From Anaerolineae bacterium (lineage in GTDB: Bacteria; Chloroflexota; Anaerolineae; Promineifilales; Promineifilaceae): DNA of 64,000 bases. Positions within the stretch are counted from its first letter, which is position 1. Each line of letters opens with the position of its first letter. Shown one piece after another: positions 51,737-59,774 of this stretch. The DNA is taken from the NCBI GenBank assembly GCA_023382655.1, contig JAHDWK010000019.1:1-64000 (forward strand), given 5' to 3'. The notes beneath the pieces were generated by a model. The model saw only the letters and a list, made by a program, of their open reading frames with translations. It did not search any database and was not told the origin of the DNA. The position numbers and the translations under genes are program-made.

Positions 51737-52225
51737 ATGAATGATTATATTGAATGCCGGTCTATTTACGGCAATACAAAGCTGATTCCCAGAGACAAGT
51801 TGGCGTTGCGCGCGGCCGTGTATGCCATCATCGTCCACCAGGGCAAAATCTTGCTGCTCAACTCCCGTTCGGCCCATTTGCTGGCGCTTCCGGGCGGCGG
51901 TGTGGAAATTGGCGAGCCAATGATCACAGCCTTGAAACGCGAGGTACGGGAAGAGACGGGACTTGAGGTGGAAGTTGGTCAGTTTCTGCATTTTGAAGAA
52001 GAATTCTTTTACTACGATCCGGAGGATGTAGCCTTCCATAGTTTTCGTTTTGTTTTTGCATGTACGCCACTCACTTTTGAGCTGGTCAGTGATGAGAAGG
52101 TGGATGACGCGGAAGCAGAATGTCCACGCTGGTACAACATACAACAGATAGATGAAACCACATTGCAGGGTTTTAATGGTCTTATCGTTAATTATCTCAA
52201 GAAAATTGAAGTGGAGGAAAGATAG
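51737..52225 (+). CDS. NUDIX hydrolase
   Basis: 162 residues. The Nudix box GGGVEIGEPMITALKREVREETGLEVEVG fits GX5EX7REUXEEXGU with all catalytic acidic residues. The N-terminal YAIIVHQGKILLL strand is typical of pyrophosphohydrolases. ATG at 51737 is preceded by TATAAC and no ribosome site, so a leaderless transcript is conceivable. The stop abuts the YgeW ATG. Target nucleotide unknown. Confidence 0.9.
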   Translation: MNDYIECRSIYGNTKLIPRDKLALRAAVYAIIVHQGKILLLNSRSAHLLALPGGGVEIGEPMITALKREVREETGLEVEVGQFLHFEEEFFYYDPEDVAFHSFRFVFACTPLTFELVSDEKVDDAEAECPRWYNIQQIDETTLQGFNGLIVNYLKKIEVEER

Positions 52226-53200
52226 ATGCAAACTCATTTACGTGGTCGAGATATGATCACAACACAGGAATGGACGAAGGATGAGATTGATACGGTTTTA
52301 GATGTGGCCTTTGAATTGAAGCGGCAGCGGGCACTGGGGATTTCCCATGCGTCGCTGCGGGACAAGGTGTTGGCGATGCTCTTTTTCTTCACCAGCACGC
52401 GCACACGGGCCAGCTTTGAGGCAGGTATTGTGCAGTTGGGCGGGCATGGTGCATTTATTGACAGCACCACGACCCAAATCAGCCATGGGGATACGGCAAA
52501 GGAGATGGGGGAGATTTACGGCCGTTACTTTGACGGTATCGCCATTCGCCAGTGTGACTGGGGGGTGGGCAATCAGTATATTCGGGACGTAGCCGCCGCC
52601 AGCCGCGTGCCGGTGCTGAACATGCAGTGTGATCATTTCCACCCGTTCCAGATTTTGGCCGACTTGATGACCATCATCGAAAAGAAAGGCGACCCACGTG
52701 GGCTGACGATCAACGTGAGTTATGCCTATGCCGCCAGCTACCAGAAGCCGATGAGTGTGCCCATCAGCCTCATTTTGCTGATGACCCGCTTTGGTATGAA
52801 TGTGCGCCTCACCCATCCGCCGGAATTTAACCTGATGCCGCAATATGTGGAGCAGGCAAAAGAGAATGCACGCAAAGCGCGGGGGTCGTTTGAGATTTTG
52901 GATGATTTTGACGCCGGGTTTAAGGATGCAGACATTGTCTACCCCAAGGCGTGGGGCTGTATGTTGACGACCAGCGATTTGCAGGAATCGGCCGAAATCA
53001 GCAAGAAATACACAAGCTGGATCACGGACGAGCAGCGCATGGCGCTGGCGAAACCGGACGCCATTTACATGCACTGCCTGCCGGCCGACCGTAACATCGA
53101 GGTGACAGATGGCGTGATTGACGGCCCGCAGAGTGTGGTCTATGACGAAGCGGAAAACCGGCTGCATGTGCAGAAAGCGGTGATGGCGCTTACCATGTAG
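52226..53200 (+). CDS. ygeW: YgeW-like knotted carbamoyltransferase
   Basis: 324 residues. The carbamoyl phosphate loop FFTSTRTRASFEAGI has the STRTR motif, followed by QISHGDTAKEMGE, MQCDHFHPFQILADLMTI (the QxxxHPxQxLxD site), and MHCLPADR at the C-terminus. These match YgeW-type proteins of the purine/selenium cluster, whose true substrate is still uncertain, rather than ordinary ArgF. Starts directly after the NUDIX stop and ends at repeat B. Confidence 0.9.
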   Translation: MQTHLRGRDMITTQEWTKDEIDTVLDVAFELKRQRALGISHASLRDKVLAMLFFFTSTRTRASFEAGIVQLGGHGAFIDSTTTQISHGDTAKEMGEIYGRYFDGIAIRQCDWGVGNQYIRDVAAASRVPVLNMQCDHFHPFQILADLMTIIEKKGDPRGLTINVSYAYAASYQKPMSVPISLILLMTRFGMNVRLTHPPEFNLMPQYVEQAKENARKARGSFEILDDFDAGFKDADIVYPKAWGCMLTTSDLQESAEISKKYTSWITDEQRMALAKPDAIYMHCLPADRNIEVTDGVIDGPQSVVYDEAENRLHVQKAVMALTM

Positions 53201-53289
53201 TAAGCAGTCAGCAGTGGGCAGCAGTTTCCTCTTGGTTGCTCACTGCTGACTGCTCACTGCTCACTTTTCAAACTGCTCACTTTTCAAAA
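53201..53289. repeat. Dispersed repeat B copy
   Basis: TAAGCAGTCAGCAGTGGGCAGCAG with inverse CTCACTGCTGACTGCTCACTGCTCAC. It fills the gap between the YgeW and threonine-synthase-like genes and reaches right up to the latter's ATG, replacing its ribosome site. Confidence 0.75.
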
Positions 53290-54633
53290 ATGGAACACGT
53301 ACTACACCTGAAATGCCTGATTTGTGGCCAAGAATACCAGCCGGATGCGGTGGCGTATGTGTGCCCGGAGCATGGGAACGAGGGGATTTTGGATGTGGTG
53401 TATGACTATGGCCGTATCGCCGCCACCATCTCCCCCGCCTCCTTAGCTACCAACCGGGAGACCTCCATCTGGCGGTACAAACCGCTATTGCCCGTCGCCC
53501 CAGACACGGCCGTGCCACCCCTGGCTGTCGGCTGGACCCCCCTGTACAAAGCTGACCGGCTGGCAGGCGATCTGGGATTGCAGCATGTGTGGGTGAAGGA
53601 CGACGGCCGTAACCCCACCGCCTCCTTCAAAGACCGCGCCAGCGCCATCGCCGTCGTTAAGGCAAACGAAGTGTCAGGTGAGCAGGTGTCAAGTGTCAAA
53701 TCCCCCCGTCACCTTGTCACCTTGCCACCCTGTCACCTTGTCACCCCCTCACCTGCTCACCCCCTCACCATCACCACCGCCAGCACCGGCAACGCCGCTG
53801 CTGCGCTGGCTGGATTATGCGCCAGCGTAGGGCAGCCTAACGTCATCTTTGTACCCAAATCCGCACCAGAAGCCAAAGTAGCCCAACTGCTGGCGTTTGG
53901 GGCAACGGTGCTGCTGGTTGAGGGCACGTATGATGACGCCTTTGACCTCTGTTTGCAGGCGGCGGCCGAATTTGGCTGGTATAACCGCAACACCGGCTAT
54001 AACCCCTACATGACCGAAGGCAAAAAGACGGTGAGCTACGAAATTGCCGAGCAGCTAGGCTGGCAGGCACCCGATGTGGTCTTTGTCAGCGTGGGCGATG
54101 GCTGCATTATTGGCGGGGTGCATAAGGGTTTCATGGATTTGCTGGCGTTGGGCTGGATTGAGCAGATGCCACGATTGATCGGTGTGCAGGCGGCGGGCAG
54201 TAATTATCTAGCGGAAGCGTGGGCAAATGGCGAAGATGTGCTGACCAAAACGCCCATCAAAGCAGAAACGGTAGCCGACAGCATCAGCGCCGGGCTACCA
54301 CGAGACCGGTTGAAAGCGATGACGGCCGTGACCCGCACCAACGGCGCTTTTGTCACTGTCGCCGACGAAGAAATCCTGGCGGCGATTCCGGCGCTGGCGC
54401 GGGGCTGTGGCGTGTTTGCCGAACCGGCGGGGGCGGCGGCCTACGCCGGTCTGGTGAAAGCGGCCCGCGAAGGACTGTTGCAGCCGACCGACCGGATAGT
54501 GGTCATCAATACCGGCAGCGGGCTGAAAGATGTAGCGGCGGCGATGAAGGCGGTGCAAGGGGTGGGGGTACGGCCGTATGCCATTCAGCCCAAATTGGCC
54601 GATGTTGAAGCCGTTTTGAAACCCGGCGAATAA
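53290..54633 (+). CDS. Threonine-synthase-like PLP enzyme interrupted by an in-frame repeat
   Basis: 447 residues. An N-terminal zinc-ribbon-like CLICGQEYQ...CPEHG, then TPLYKADRL, the PLP-lysine SFKDRASAIAV, the phosphate loop TASTGNAAAAL, and the SVGDGCIIGGVHKGF, PAGAAAYAGLVKA and INTGSGLKD segments typical of threonine synthase or YgeX-like diaminopropionate lyase relatives. Between AIAVVKANE and TITTASTGN lies a 33-residue stretch made of repeat C, in frame. The stop is in the loop of a small hairpin. No ribosome site is seen ahead. Confidence 0.85.
   Translation: MEHVLHLKCLICGQEYQPDAVAYVCPEHGNEGILDVVYDYGRIAATISPASLATNRETSIWRYKPLLPVAPDTAVPPLAVGWTPLYKADRLAGDLGLQHVWVKDDGRNPTASFKDRASAIAVVKANEVSGEQVSSVKSPRHLVTLPPCHLVTPSPAHPLTITTASTGNAAAALAGLCASVGQPNVIFVPKSAPEAKVAQLLAFGATVLLVEGTYDDAFDLCLQAAAEFGWYNRNTGYNPYMTEGKKTVSYEIAEQLGWQAPDVVFVSVGDGCIIGGVHKGFMDLLALGWIEQMPRLIGVQAAGSNYLAEAWANGEDVLTKTPIKAETVADSISAGLPRDRLKAMTAVTRTNGAFVTVADEEILAAIPALARGCGVFAEPAGAAAYAGLVKAAREGLLQPTDRIVVINTGSGLKDVAAAMKAVQGVGVRPYAIQPKLADVEAVLKPGE
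53671..53769. repeat. Repeat C inserted in frame inside the PLP enzyme gene
   Basis: 99 bases of GTGTCAGGTGAGCAGGTG and CACCTTGTCACC units with the inverted pair GGTGAGCAGGTG (53677-53688) / CACCTGCTCACC (53750-53761). The length is a multiple of three. The same words appear in gaps at 4260 and 5470. Confidence 0.85.
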
Positions 54634-54760
54634 ATTCGCGGCTACACAGGCAAAGACCGCCTTCGCGGTCTAATAGCTAACGAAAATATATTGAATTGCA
54701 CACATGGTAACGTGCTTGAGCACGTTTCTCGTATCAGCCTATGAATTCGATTCATAGGCT
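54626..54760. repeat. Four tandem hairpin repeats after the PLP gene
   Basis: GCGAATAAATTCGC (54626-54639, with the TAA stop of the gene above as loop), GACCGCCTTCGCGGTC (54655-54670), AACGTGCTTGAGCACGTT (54709-54726), and an 11-base-arm hairpin at 54736-54760. No gene lies in between. Confidence 0.85.
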
Positions 54761-54773
54761 TTGGACGGCAGAC

Positions 54774-56267
54774 ATGATTGATTTAATCACTCGAAACGAA
54801 GAAGCTCTGGCGCGGGCTATGCAGCGCGCCCGCGAACGAAACATTATCATTCCCACGTTTAAGCAGATGCGTAATCCGGCGCTCATTCCCGATACCATCA
54901 AAGCAGAACTGGCCGATGTCGGCCTGTGGGATTTGAACCCGCGTAACCTGTTCCGCATCACCTGGCACAACGAGGCCAAAGCGCACGGCGGCGGTTTTGG
55001 CGGCGTCAACTATCTGGAATTTCCGCCGGAACTCACCGGCGTCTCGGCGCGCATTCTCATCCTGGTGGGCAAATGGTTTCCCACCGGGTCGCACAAGGTT
55101 GGGGCCGCCTTTGGCTGCCTGGCTCCGCCATTAGTCACCGGCCAATTTGACCCCACCACCCAAAAAGCGGTCTGGCCTTCCACCGGCAACTACTGCCGGG
55201 GCGGCGCGTATGACAGCCATCTGCTGGCCTGCGACTCCATCGCCATTTTGCCCGAAGGTATGAGCCAGGAACGGTTTGACTGGTTGGCCAGTGTGGCCGG
55301 CGAAACCATCAAAACGCCCGGTTCGGAAAGCAACGTCAAAGAGATTTTTGACAAATGTTGGGAGTTGATGGCTTCCGGGCAAGACGTAGTCATCTTCAAC
55401 CAGTTTGACCAGTTTGGTAACTACCTGTGGCATCACGAAGTCACCGGCCCGGCCATGGCCGAGGTGCTGGCGCAGGCGATGGGGCCACAAGACCGGTATC
55501 GCGGCGTGGTCTTGACCACCGGCTCGGCGGGCACCATTGCCTGTGGCGATTACCTGAAAACGCTATATCCCACCGGCAAAATTGTCGCCAGCGAAGCGCT
55601 GCAATGCCCCACGCTGCTCAATAATGGTTTTGGCGCGCACCGCATTGAGGGGATCGGCGACAAACACGTACCCTGGATTCACAACGTCAAGAATACAGAC
55701 ATGGTGGTAGCCATTGATGACGCGGCCACGATGGGGTTGATTCGCCTGTTTAATGAACCGGCGGGGCGGGAATATCTGGTGCAGCGGGGTGTGGATGTGG
55801 GGCTGGTTAATCAGTTGGACTTGTTGGGTATTTCTGGCTGTGCCAATTTGCTCTCGGCCATCAAGTTTGCGAAGTATTATGAATTGGGCGCACACGATGT
55901 GGTGCTGACGGTAGCGACGGATTCGATGGAGATGTATGGCAGCCGTTTGCGGGAATTCAACGAGGAAGAGGGGGAATTCACGCCATTGGATGCGGCGGGC
56001 GTTTACCACCGGTTCCTGTTGGGGCAGAGCATTGATTATGTGGAGGAGTTGAGTTATTACGGCCGTCAACGCATCCACAACCTGAAATACTACACCTGGG
56101 TGGAACAGCAGGGCAAAAGTTATGCCGAAATTCAGGCACAATGGTATGATGACGATTACTGGACGGCCGTGCCCACCACCGTACACATCATTGACGCCCT
56201 GATCGAAGAATTTAACGGCCGTGTCTGGGGTTCGTCAATACCTAACCATGATTCGCATTCTTTATAG
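54774..56267 (+). CDS. PLP-dependent cysteine-synthase-like protein of the YgeW/Y cluster
   Basis: 497 residues, fold-type II PLP enzyme. PTGSHKVGAAFG carries the likely Schiff-base lysine. TGSAGTIACGDYL is the glycine-rich phosphate loop. The family of long (~500-residue) proteins with WPSTGNYCRGGAYDSHLL is found beside YgeW and YgeY homologues. The earlier in-frame ATG at 54741 lies inside the hairpin cluster, so the ATG at 54774 is preferred. Reaction unknown, presumably beta-elimination or replacement in purine-derived amino acids. Confidence 0.85.
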   Translation: MIDLITRNEEALARAMQRARERNIIIPTFKQMRNPALIPDTIKAELADVGLWDLNPRNLFRITWHNEAKAHGGGFGGVNYLEFPPELTGVSARILILVGKWFPTGSHKVGAAFGCLAPPLVTGQFDPTTQKAVWPSTGNYCRGGAYDSHLLACDSIAILPEGMSQERFDWLASVAGETIKTPGSESNVKEIFDKCWELMASGQDVVIFNQFDQFGNYLWHHEVTGPAMAEVLAQAMGPQDRYRGVVLTTGSAGTIACGDYLKTLYPTGKIVASEALQCPTLLNNGFGAHRIEGIGDKHVPWIHNVKNTDMVVAIDDAATMGLIRLFNEPAGREYLVQRGVDVGLVNQLDLLGISGCANLLSAIKFAKYYELGAHDVVLTVATDSMEMYGSRLREFNEEEGEFTPLDAAGVYHRFLLGQSIDYVEELSYYGRQRIHNLKYYTWVEQQGKSYAEIQAQWYDDDYWTAVPTTVHIIDALIEEFNGRVWGSSIPNHDSHSL

Positions 56268-57243
56268 CCCCACCGAAGACGAGTATCGCACCGATCTGGA
56301 ACTGGCCGATGTGGACGCTATCCTGGCGCAGCCACAAGGGCTGCTCTGGCTAGATTTCAGCGCCGAGCCGTTGGCCGTTGGCGAAACGATTTTAGGCGAT
56401 ATTTTCAAATTTCATCCCCTGGCCGTAGACGATGCCCTGACTGAATCCCACGTCCCGCGAATAGATGACTGGCAAACTTATCTCTATCTGGTTTTGCGTT
56501 CCTTTACCTACCTCATAGAAAATGAAGAGGGGGACGAAGAAATCCTGGTACCAGAACTAGATATCTTCATCGGACATCATTATGTGGTTACATATCACGA
56601 ACAGCCGATCACGGCCGTAGACCGCGTTTGGGCCACCTGTCAACGTGATCCCCGCCTGCTGAACAATGGTCCCGATCACCTGCTCTACCGTCTCACCGAT
56701 GAAATTATCAACGATGCCATCACCGTCGTAGAGCAAATTGAAGAAACTCTGGGTGAAATAGAGGACATCATTTTTGCTAACCCTTCACCAGAAACGGCCG
56801 AACGCATCTTCCACCTGAAACGCAACATCTTGCGTCTACGCCGGGTCATTGCCCCCCAGCGCGAAGTCCTGAACAAACTCGCCCGCGACGACTATGCCGT
56901 CATAGACCCCCGCGACCGCATCTACTTCCGCGATGGGTATGACCATCTGATGCGCCTGGTTGAACTCATAGATAACCTGCGCGACCTGACCAGCGGCGTT
57001 TTAGATACCTATCTCTCCGTCGTCAACAACAACATGAACAATATCATGAAGACCCTGACAATCTTCACTGCCTTATTCCTGCCGCTGACGTTCATTACCG
57101 GCTTTTTCGGGATGAACTTCTTCGCTACTACCATTGATACCCACCTCTTGAGCGGTTGGGCTTCCTTTGCCCTGGCAATGAGTACCATGTTAGCCGTACC
57201 CATTATCATGCTCTTCTGGATGCGCCATCGTGGCTGGCTGTAG
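56248..57243 (+). CDS. corA: CorA-like magnesium/divalent metal transporter
   Basis: 331 residues. Soluble N-terminal domain with the long stalk helix (about 150-265), two C-terminal membrane helices (about 270-293 and 305-325), and the GFFGMNF loop with the GMN selectivity motif. The ATG at 56248 lies inside the end of the PLP gene, overlapping by 20 bases, so translation is coupled. Typical pentameric Mg2+ channel. Confidence 0.93.
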   Translation: MIRILYSPTEDEYRTDLELADVDAILAQPQGLLWLDFSAEPLAVGETILGDIFKFHPLAVDDALTESHVPRIDDWQTYLYLVLRSFTYLIENEEGDEEILVPELDIFIGHHYVVTYHEQPITAVDRVWATCQRDPRLLNNGPDHLLYRLTDEIINDAITVVEQIEETLGEIEDIIFANPSPETAERIFHLKRNILRLRRVIAPQREVLNKLARDDYAVIDPRDRIYFRDGYDHLMRLVELIDNLRDLTSGVLDTYLSVVNNNMNNIMKTLTIFTALFLPLTFITGFFGMNFFATTIDTHLLSGWASFALAMSTMLAVPIIMLFWMRHRGWL

Positions 57244-57571
57244 GGGTAAATAGAACTTCTATGCATCCCAATCTGACCAAAAGTAACTTGCAGCCTGGCC
57301 TTGTGGCAAAGGGGACTGAAGCCGCTACACATTTACTTCCTTTTCACGTTTCAATCCCCCCAAAATACCATTGAGAAAAATCCCCTGATGCTCTACCTTT
57401 GTGGCAGGGGCGAGCGATGTAAGCTGGAAGAAAGTTAGAACTGGAATCTGAACAATAACAAGAGTTAGCCAGTTTTGGGAACAGCTTAAACTACCAGTTT
57501 TAAGCCCACAGTTCAGACCAAACGCTAACTACCAGGTTTCAGAAGCAGTATACATTTGAAGCAAAGGTATT
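57244..57571. other. 328-base gap, no gene recognised
   Basis: No open frame with coding character is visible. It contains a few short repeats such as CTACCAGTTTTAAG / CTAACTACCAGGTTTC. It presumably holds the promoter of the sensor kinase gene. Confidence 0.45.
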
Positions 57572-59770
57572 ATGAACAGACTTTTTTCTGGCATTGGTTC
57601 AAAAATCATCCTCCCCTATCTGCTGCTCACGCTCATGGTGGCGGGCATAGGGGCGTTTATCGTTGTCAATCTGGTCACAGGCACCCTGCAAGAACGGTTC
57701 AACAATCAGCTTTTAGACGCCGGCCGGGTGGTCGCCGAAACGATGGTGGGTTACGAAGCGGATCGCCTGACCGTGTTGCGGCAGGTAGCCTTTACCGAAG
57801 GCGTGGCCGAAAGCGTAGCCACCAACGACCGGCAAACCCTGGATGAGATTGTGCCCCAGATCATCGTCAACAGTCCTGCCGATGCAGTGGTTTTACTAGA
57901 CATGAACGGCCGTGAACTCTTCGCCTGGCACCGCTTTAACATCGGGCAAGACCTTACCATCCAGACCGATTTCTCTCCCATTGCCGATGTGCAACTTGTA
58001 TTGGCCGGCCACGCTGACGAGTTTGGTGACAAACGGGCCTTCCTGGCCGAAACTGCCGATGGGCCAATGCTGTTCACCGCCGGCCCCGTTTTCCTGGATG
58101 AAGAACAGGTAGGGGCTGTGATCGTCGGCGCGGATGTACGCAAACTGGTGATTGCGCTTACCCAAATTGCCGTGGCGCGCGTCACCCTCTATGACCAGAA
58201 TGGGCAGGTAGTGGCTACAACCCTGGGCGACGGCCGTGAAAACATCGCTGACCTGCTGCAAGAGCCGCCCGCCCAATATGTTACCGTGCTGCAATTGCTC
58301 CAGGAATCCCCCGGTCAATACCAGGTAGTGGCTGAAAACGCCGCCTTGAAAGTACCCCTGCGTCAGCTAGAGATCCTGAACCAGAATTACCAGTTGGCCT
58401 TTGGCGATTGGCGACTGCGTAATGCTTCCTACGGCCTGTTTAGCGTAGCCCTGCCACGTAACTTCATCGTCAATGCCGCCGCCACCAGTCGTGACCTGCT
58501 CAATATTGTTTTTACCGTCGCCACCATTGGCGTCATTTTGATTGGCTTTTTAGTGGCGCGGCGAATTGTACGGCCGTTAAACCGGCTGGTAGATGTGACC
58601 ACGGCCGTGACCGAAGGTGACCTCAACCAGCGCACCGGCATCCAGCGCAAAGATGAAATCGGCACATTGGCGACATCCTTCGACACCATGACCGAAAGGT
58701 TGGACGAACGCACCCAACAGTTGGTCGCCCAAAAAAGCGAATTGACCGCCATCCTGCAATCTATTGCCGACGGTGTGATCGTGCTGGATACCGAAGACAA
58801 CATTGTCACCTCCAACCCCGCCGCCCAGCAATTACTGTCTGACCTTTCTGAAGGTTTCTCCAGGGGCGCGCTGCATGAATTCATTGAGGGCCGACCACCA
58901 TACACCCCGATCAAAGAGGCAGAACAAGTGCGGCGTTTTGAAATGAACGGCCGTGTCCTGAGCGCCTCTTCTGCTCCCGTCCTCCTCCCCGGCGGCGACC
59001 GGCTGGGCGCTGTTATGGTCCTGCGCGACATCACCCGCGAAGCCGAAGCCGAAAGCCTGAAAGATGACTTTATCACCGGCATGTCCCACGAACTGCGCAC
59101 CCCCCTCACCGTCGTCAAAGTATATTCCGATCTCTTACGCCGCTCGGCCAACGGCCAATTACATGAACAACAATATCTCTATCTGGAGAAAATTATCAAA
59201 GCTGGCAGTGAACTGGAAGAACACATTCAGAAGATGATCAACATTTCTGAAATTCAAGCCGGTACCCTGAACCTGAAAAAGGAAGACTTCTCTTTCACCG
59301 AACTCATGCGCCAGATCAGCAACCGCTGGCAGCCGCTCATGGCTGCCAAAGGTATTTACTTCAGCGTCGAACAACCGGCCCATGAACTGACCCTCAACGG
59401 TGATAGTGACCGGCTGCAATGGGCCCTTGATAACCTGATCGAAAATGCCTTGAACTATACTCCCGCCGGCAACAGCGTCCGGCTTGAGGTCTATGAACAG
59501 GGGGAATCCGTTTGCCTGGATGTCATAGACAGCGGCATTGGCATCGCCAGCACCGACCAACGCTACATTTTCGACCGTTTCTTCCGCGCTAAAAATGAGC
59601 AGAACTACGCCGAACGGGGCATTGGCCTGGGGCTATTTATCACCAAAGAATTGATCACCCTGCACGGCGGCCAGATTAGCGTCAACAGCAAACCGGGCGC
59701 CGGCAGCACCTTCCACTGTGAACTCCCTCTGATAGTGGGCATCACTGAAGCGGCAACGGAAGCCAGCTAA
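57572..59770 (+). CDS. Membrane sensor histidine kinase (sensor-HAMP-PAS-HisKA)
   Basis: 732 residues. TM1 about 12-33 and TM2 about 308-330 frame a dCache-like extracytoplasmic sensor. HAMP about 330-382 (RRIVRPLNRLVDVTTAVTEGDLNQRTG), PAS about 390-495 (SIADGVIVLDTEDNIVTSNPAAQQLL), HisKA with MSHELRTPLTVV and HATPase with NLIENALNYTP, DSGIGIA and GIGLGLFITKEL. Ligand unknown; no response regulator is next to it. ATG follows AAAGG. The next gene starts 5 bases later, so they are co-transcribed. Confidence 0.92.
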   Translation: MNRLFSGIGSKIILPYLLLTLMVAGIGAFIVVNLVTGTLQERFNNQLLDAGRVVAETMVGYEADRLTVLRQVAFTEGVAESVATNDRQTLDEIVPQIIVNSPADAVVLLDMNGRELFAWHRFNIGQDLTIQTDFSPIADVQLVLAGHADEFGDKRAFLAETADGPMLFTAGPVFLDEEQVGAVIVGADVRKLVIALTQIAVARVTLYDQNGQVVATTLGDGRENIADLLQEPPAQYVTVLQLLQESPGQYQVVAENAALKVPLRQLEILNQNYQLAFGDWRLRNASYGLFSVALPRNFIVNAAATSRDLLNIVFTVATIGVILIGFLVARRIVRPLNRLVDVTTAVTEGDLNQRTGIQRKDEIGTLATSFDTMTERLDERTQQLVAQKSELTAILQSIADGVIVLDTEDNIVTSNPAAQQLLSDLSEGFSRGALHEFIEGRPPYTPIKEAEQVRRFEMNGRVLSASSAPVLLPGGDRLGAVMVLRDITREAEAESLKDDFITGMSHELRTPLTVVKVYSDLLRRSANGQLHEQQYLYLEKIIKAGSELEEHIQKMINISEIQAGTLNLKKEDFSFTELMRQISNRWQPLMAAKGIYFSVEQPAHELTLNGDSDRLQWALDNLIENALNYTPAGNSVRLEVYEQGESVCLDVIDSGIGIASTDQRYIFDRFFRAKNEQNYAERGIGLGLFITKELITLHGGQISVNSKPGAGSTFHCELPLIVGITEAATEAS

Positions 59771-59774
59771 AGCT

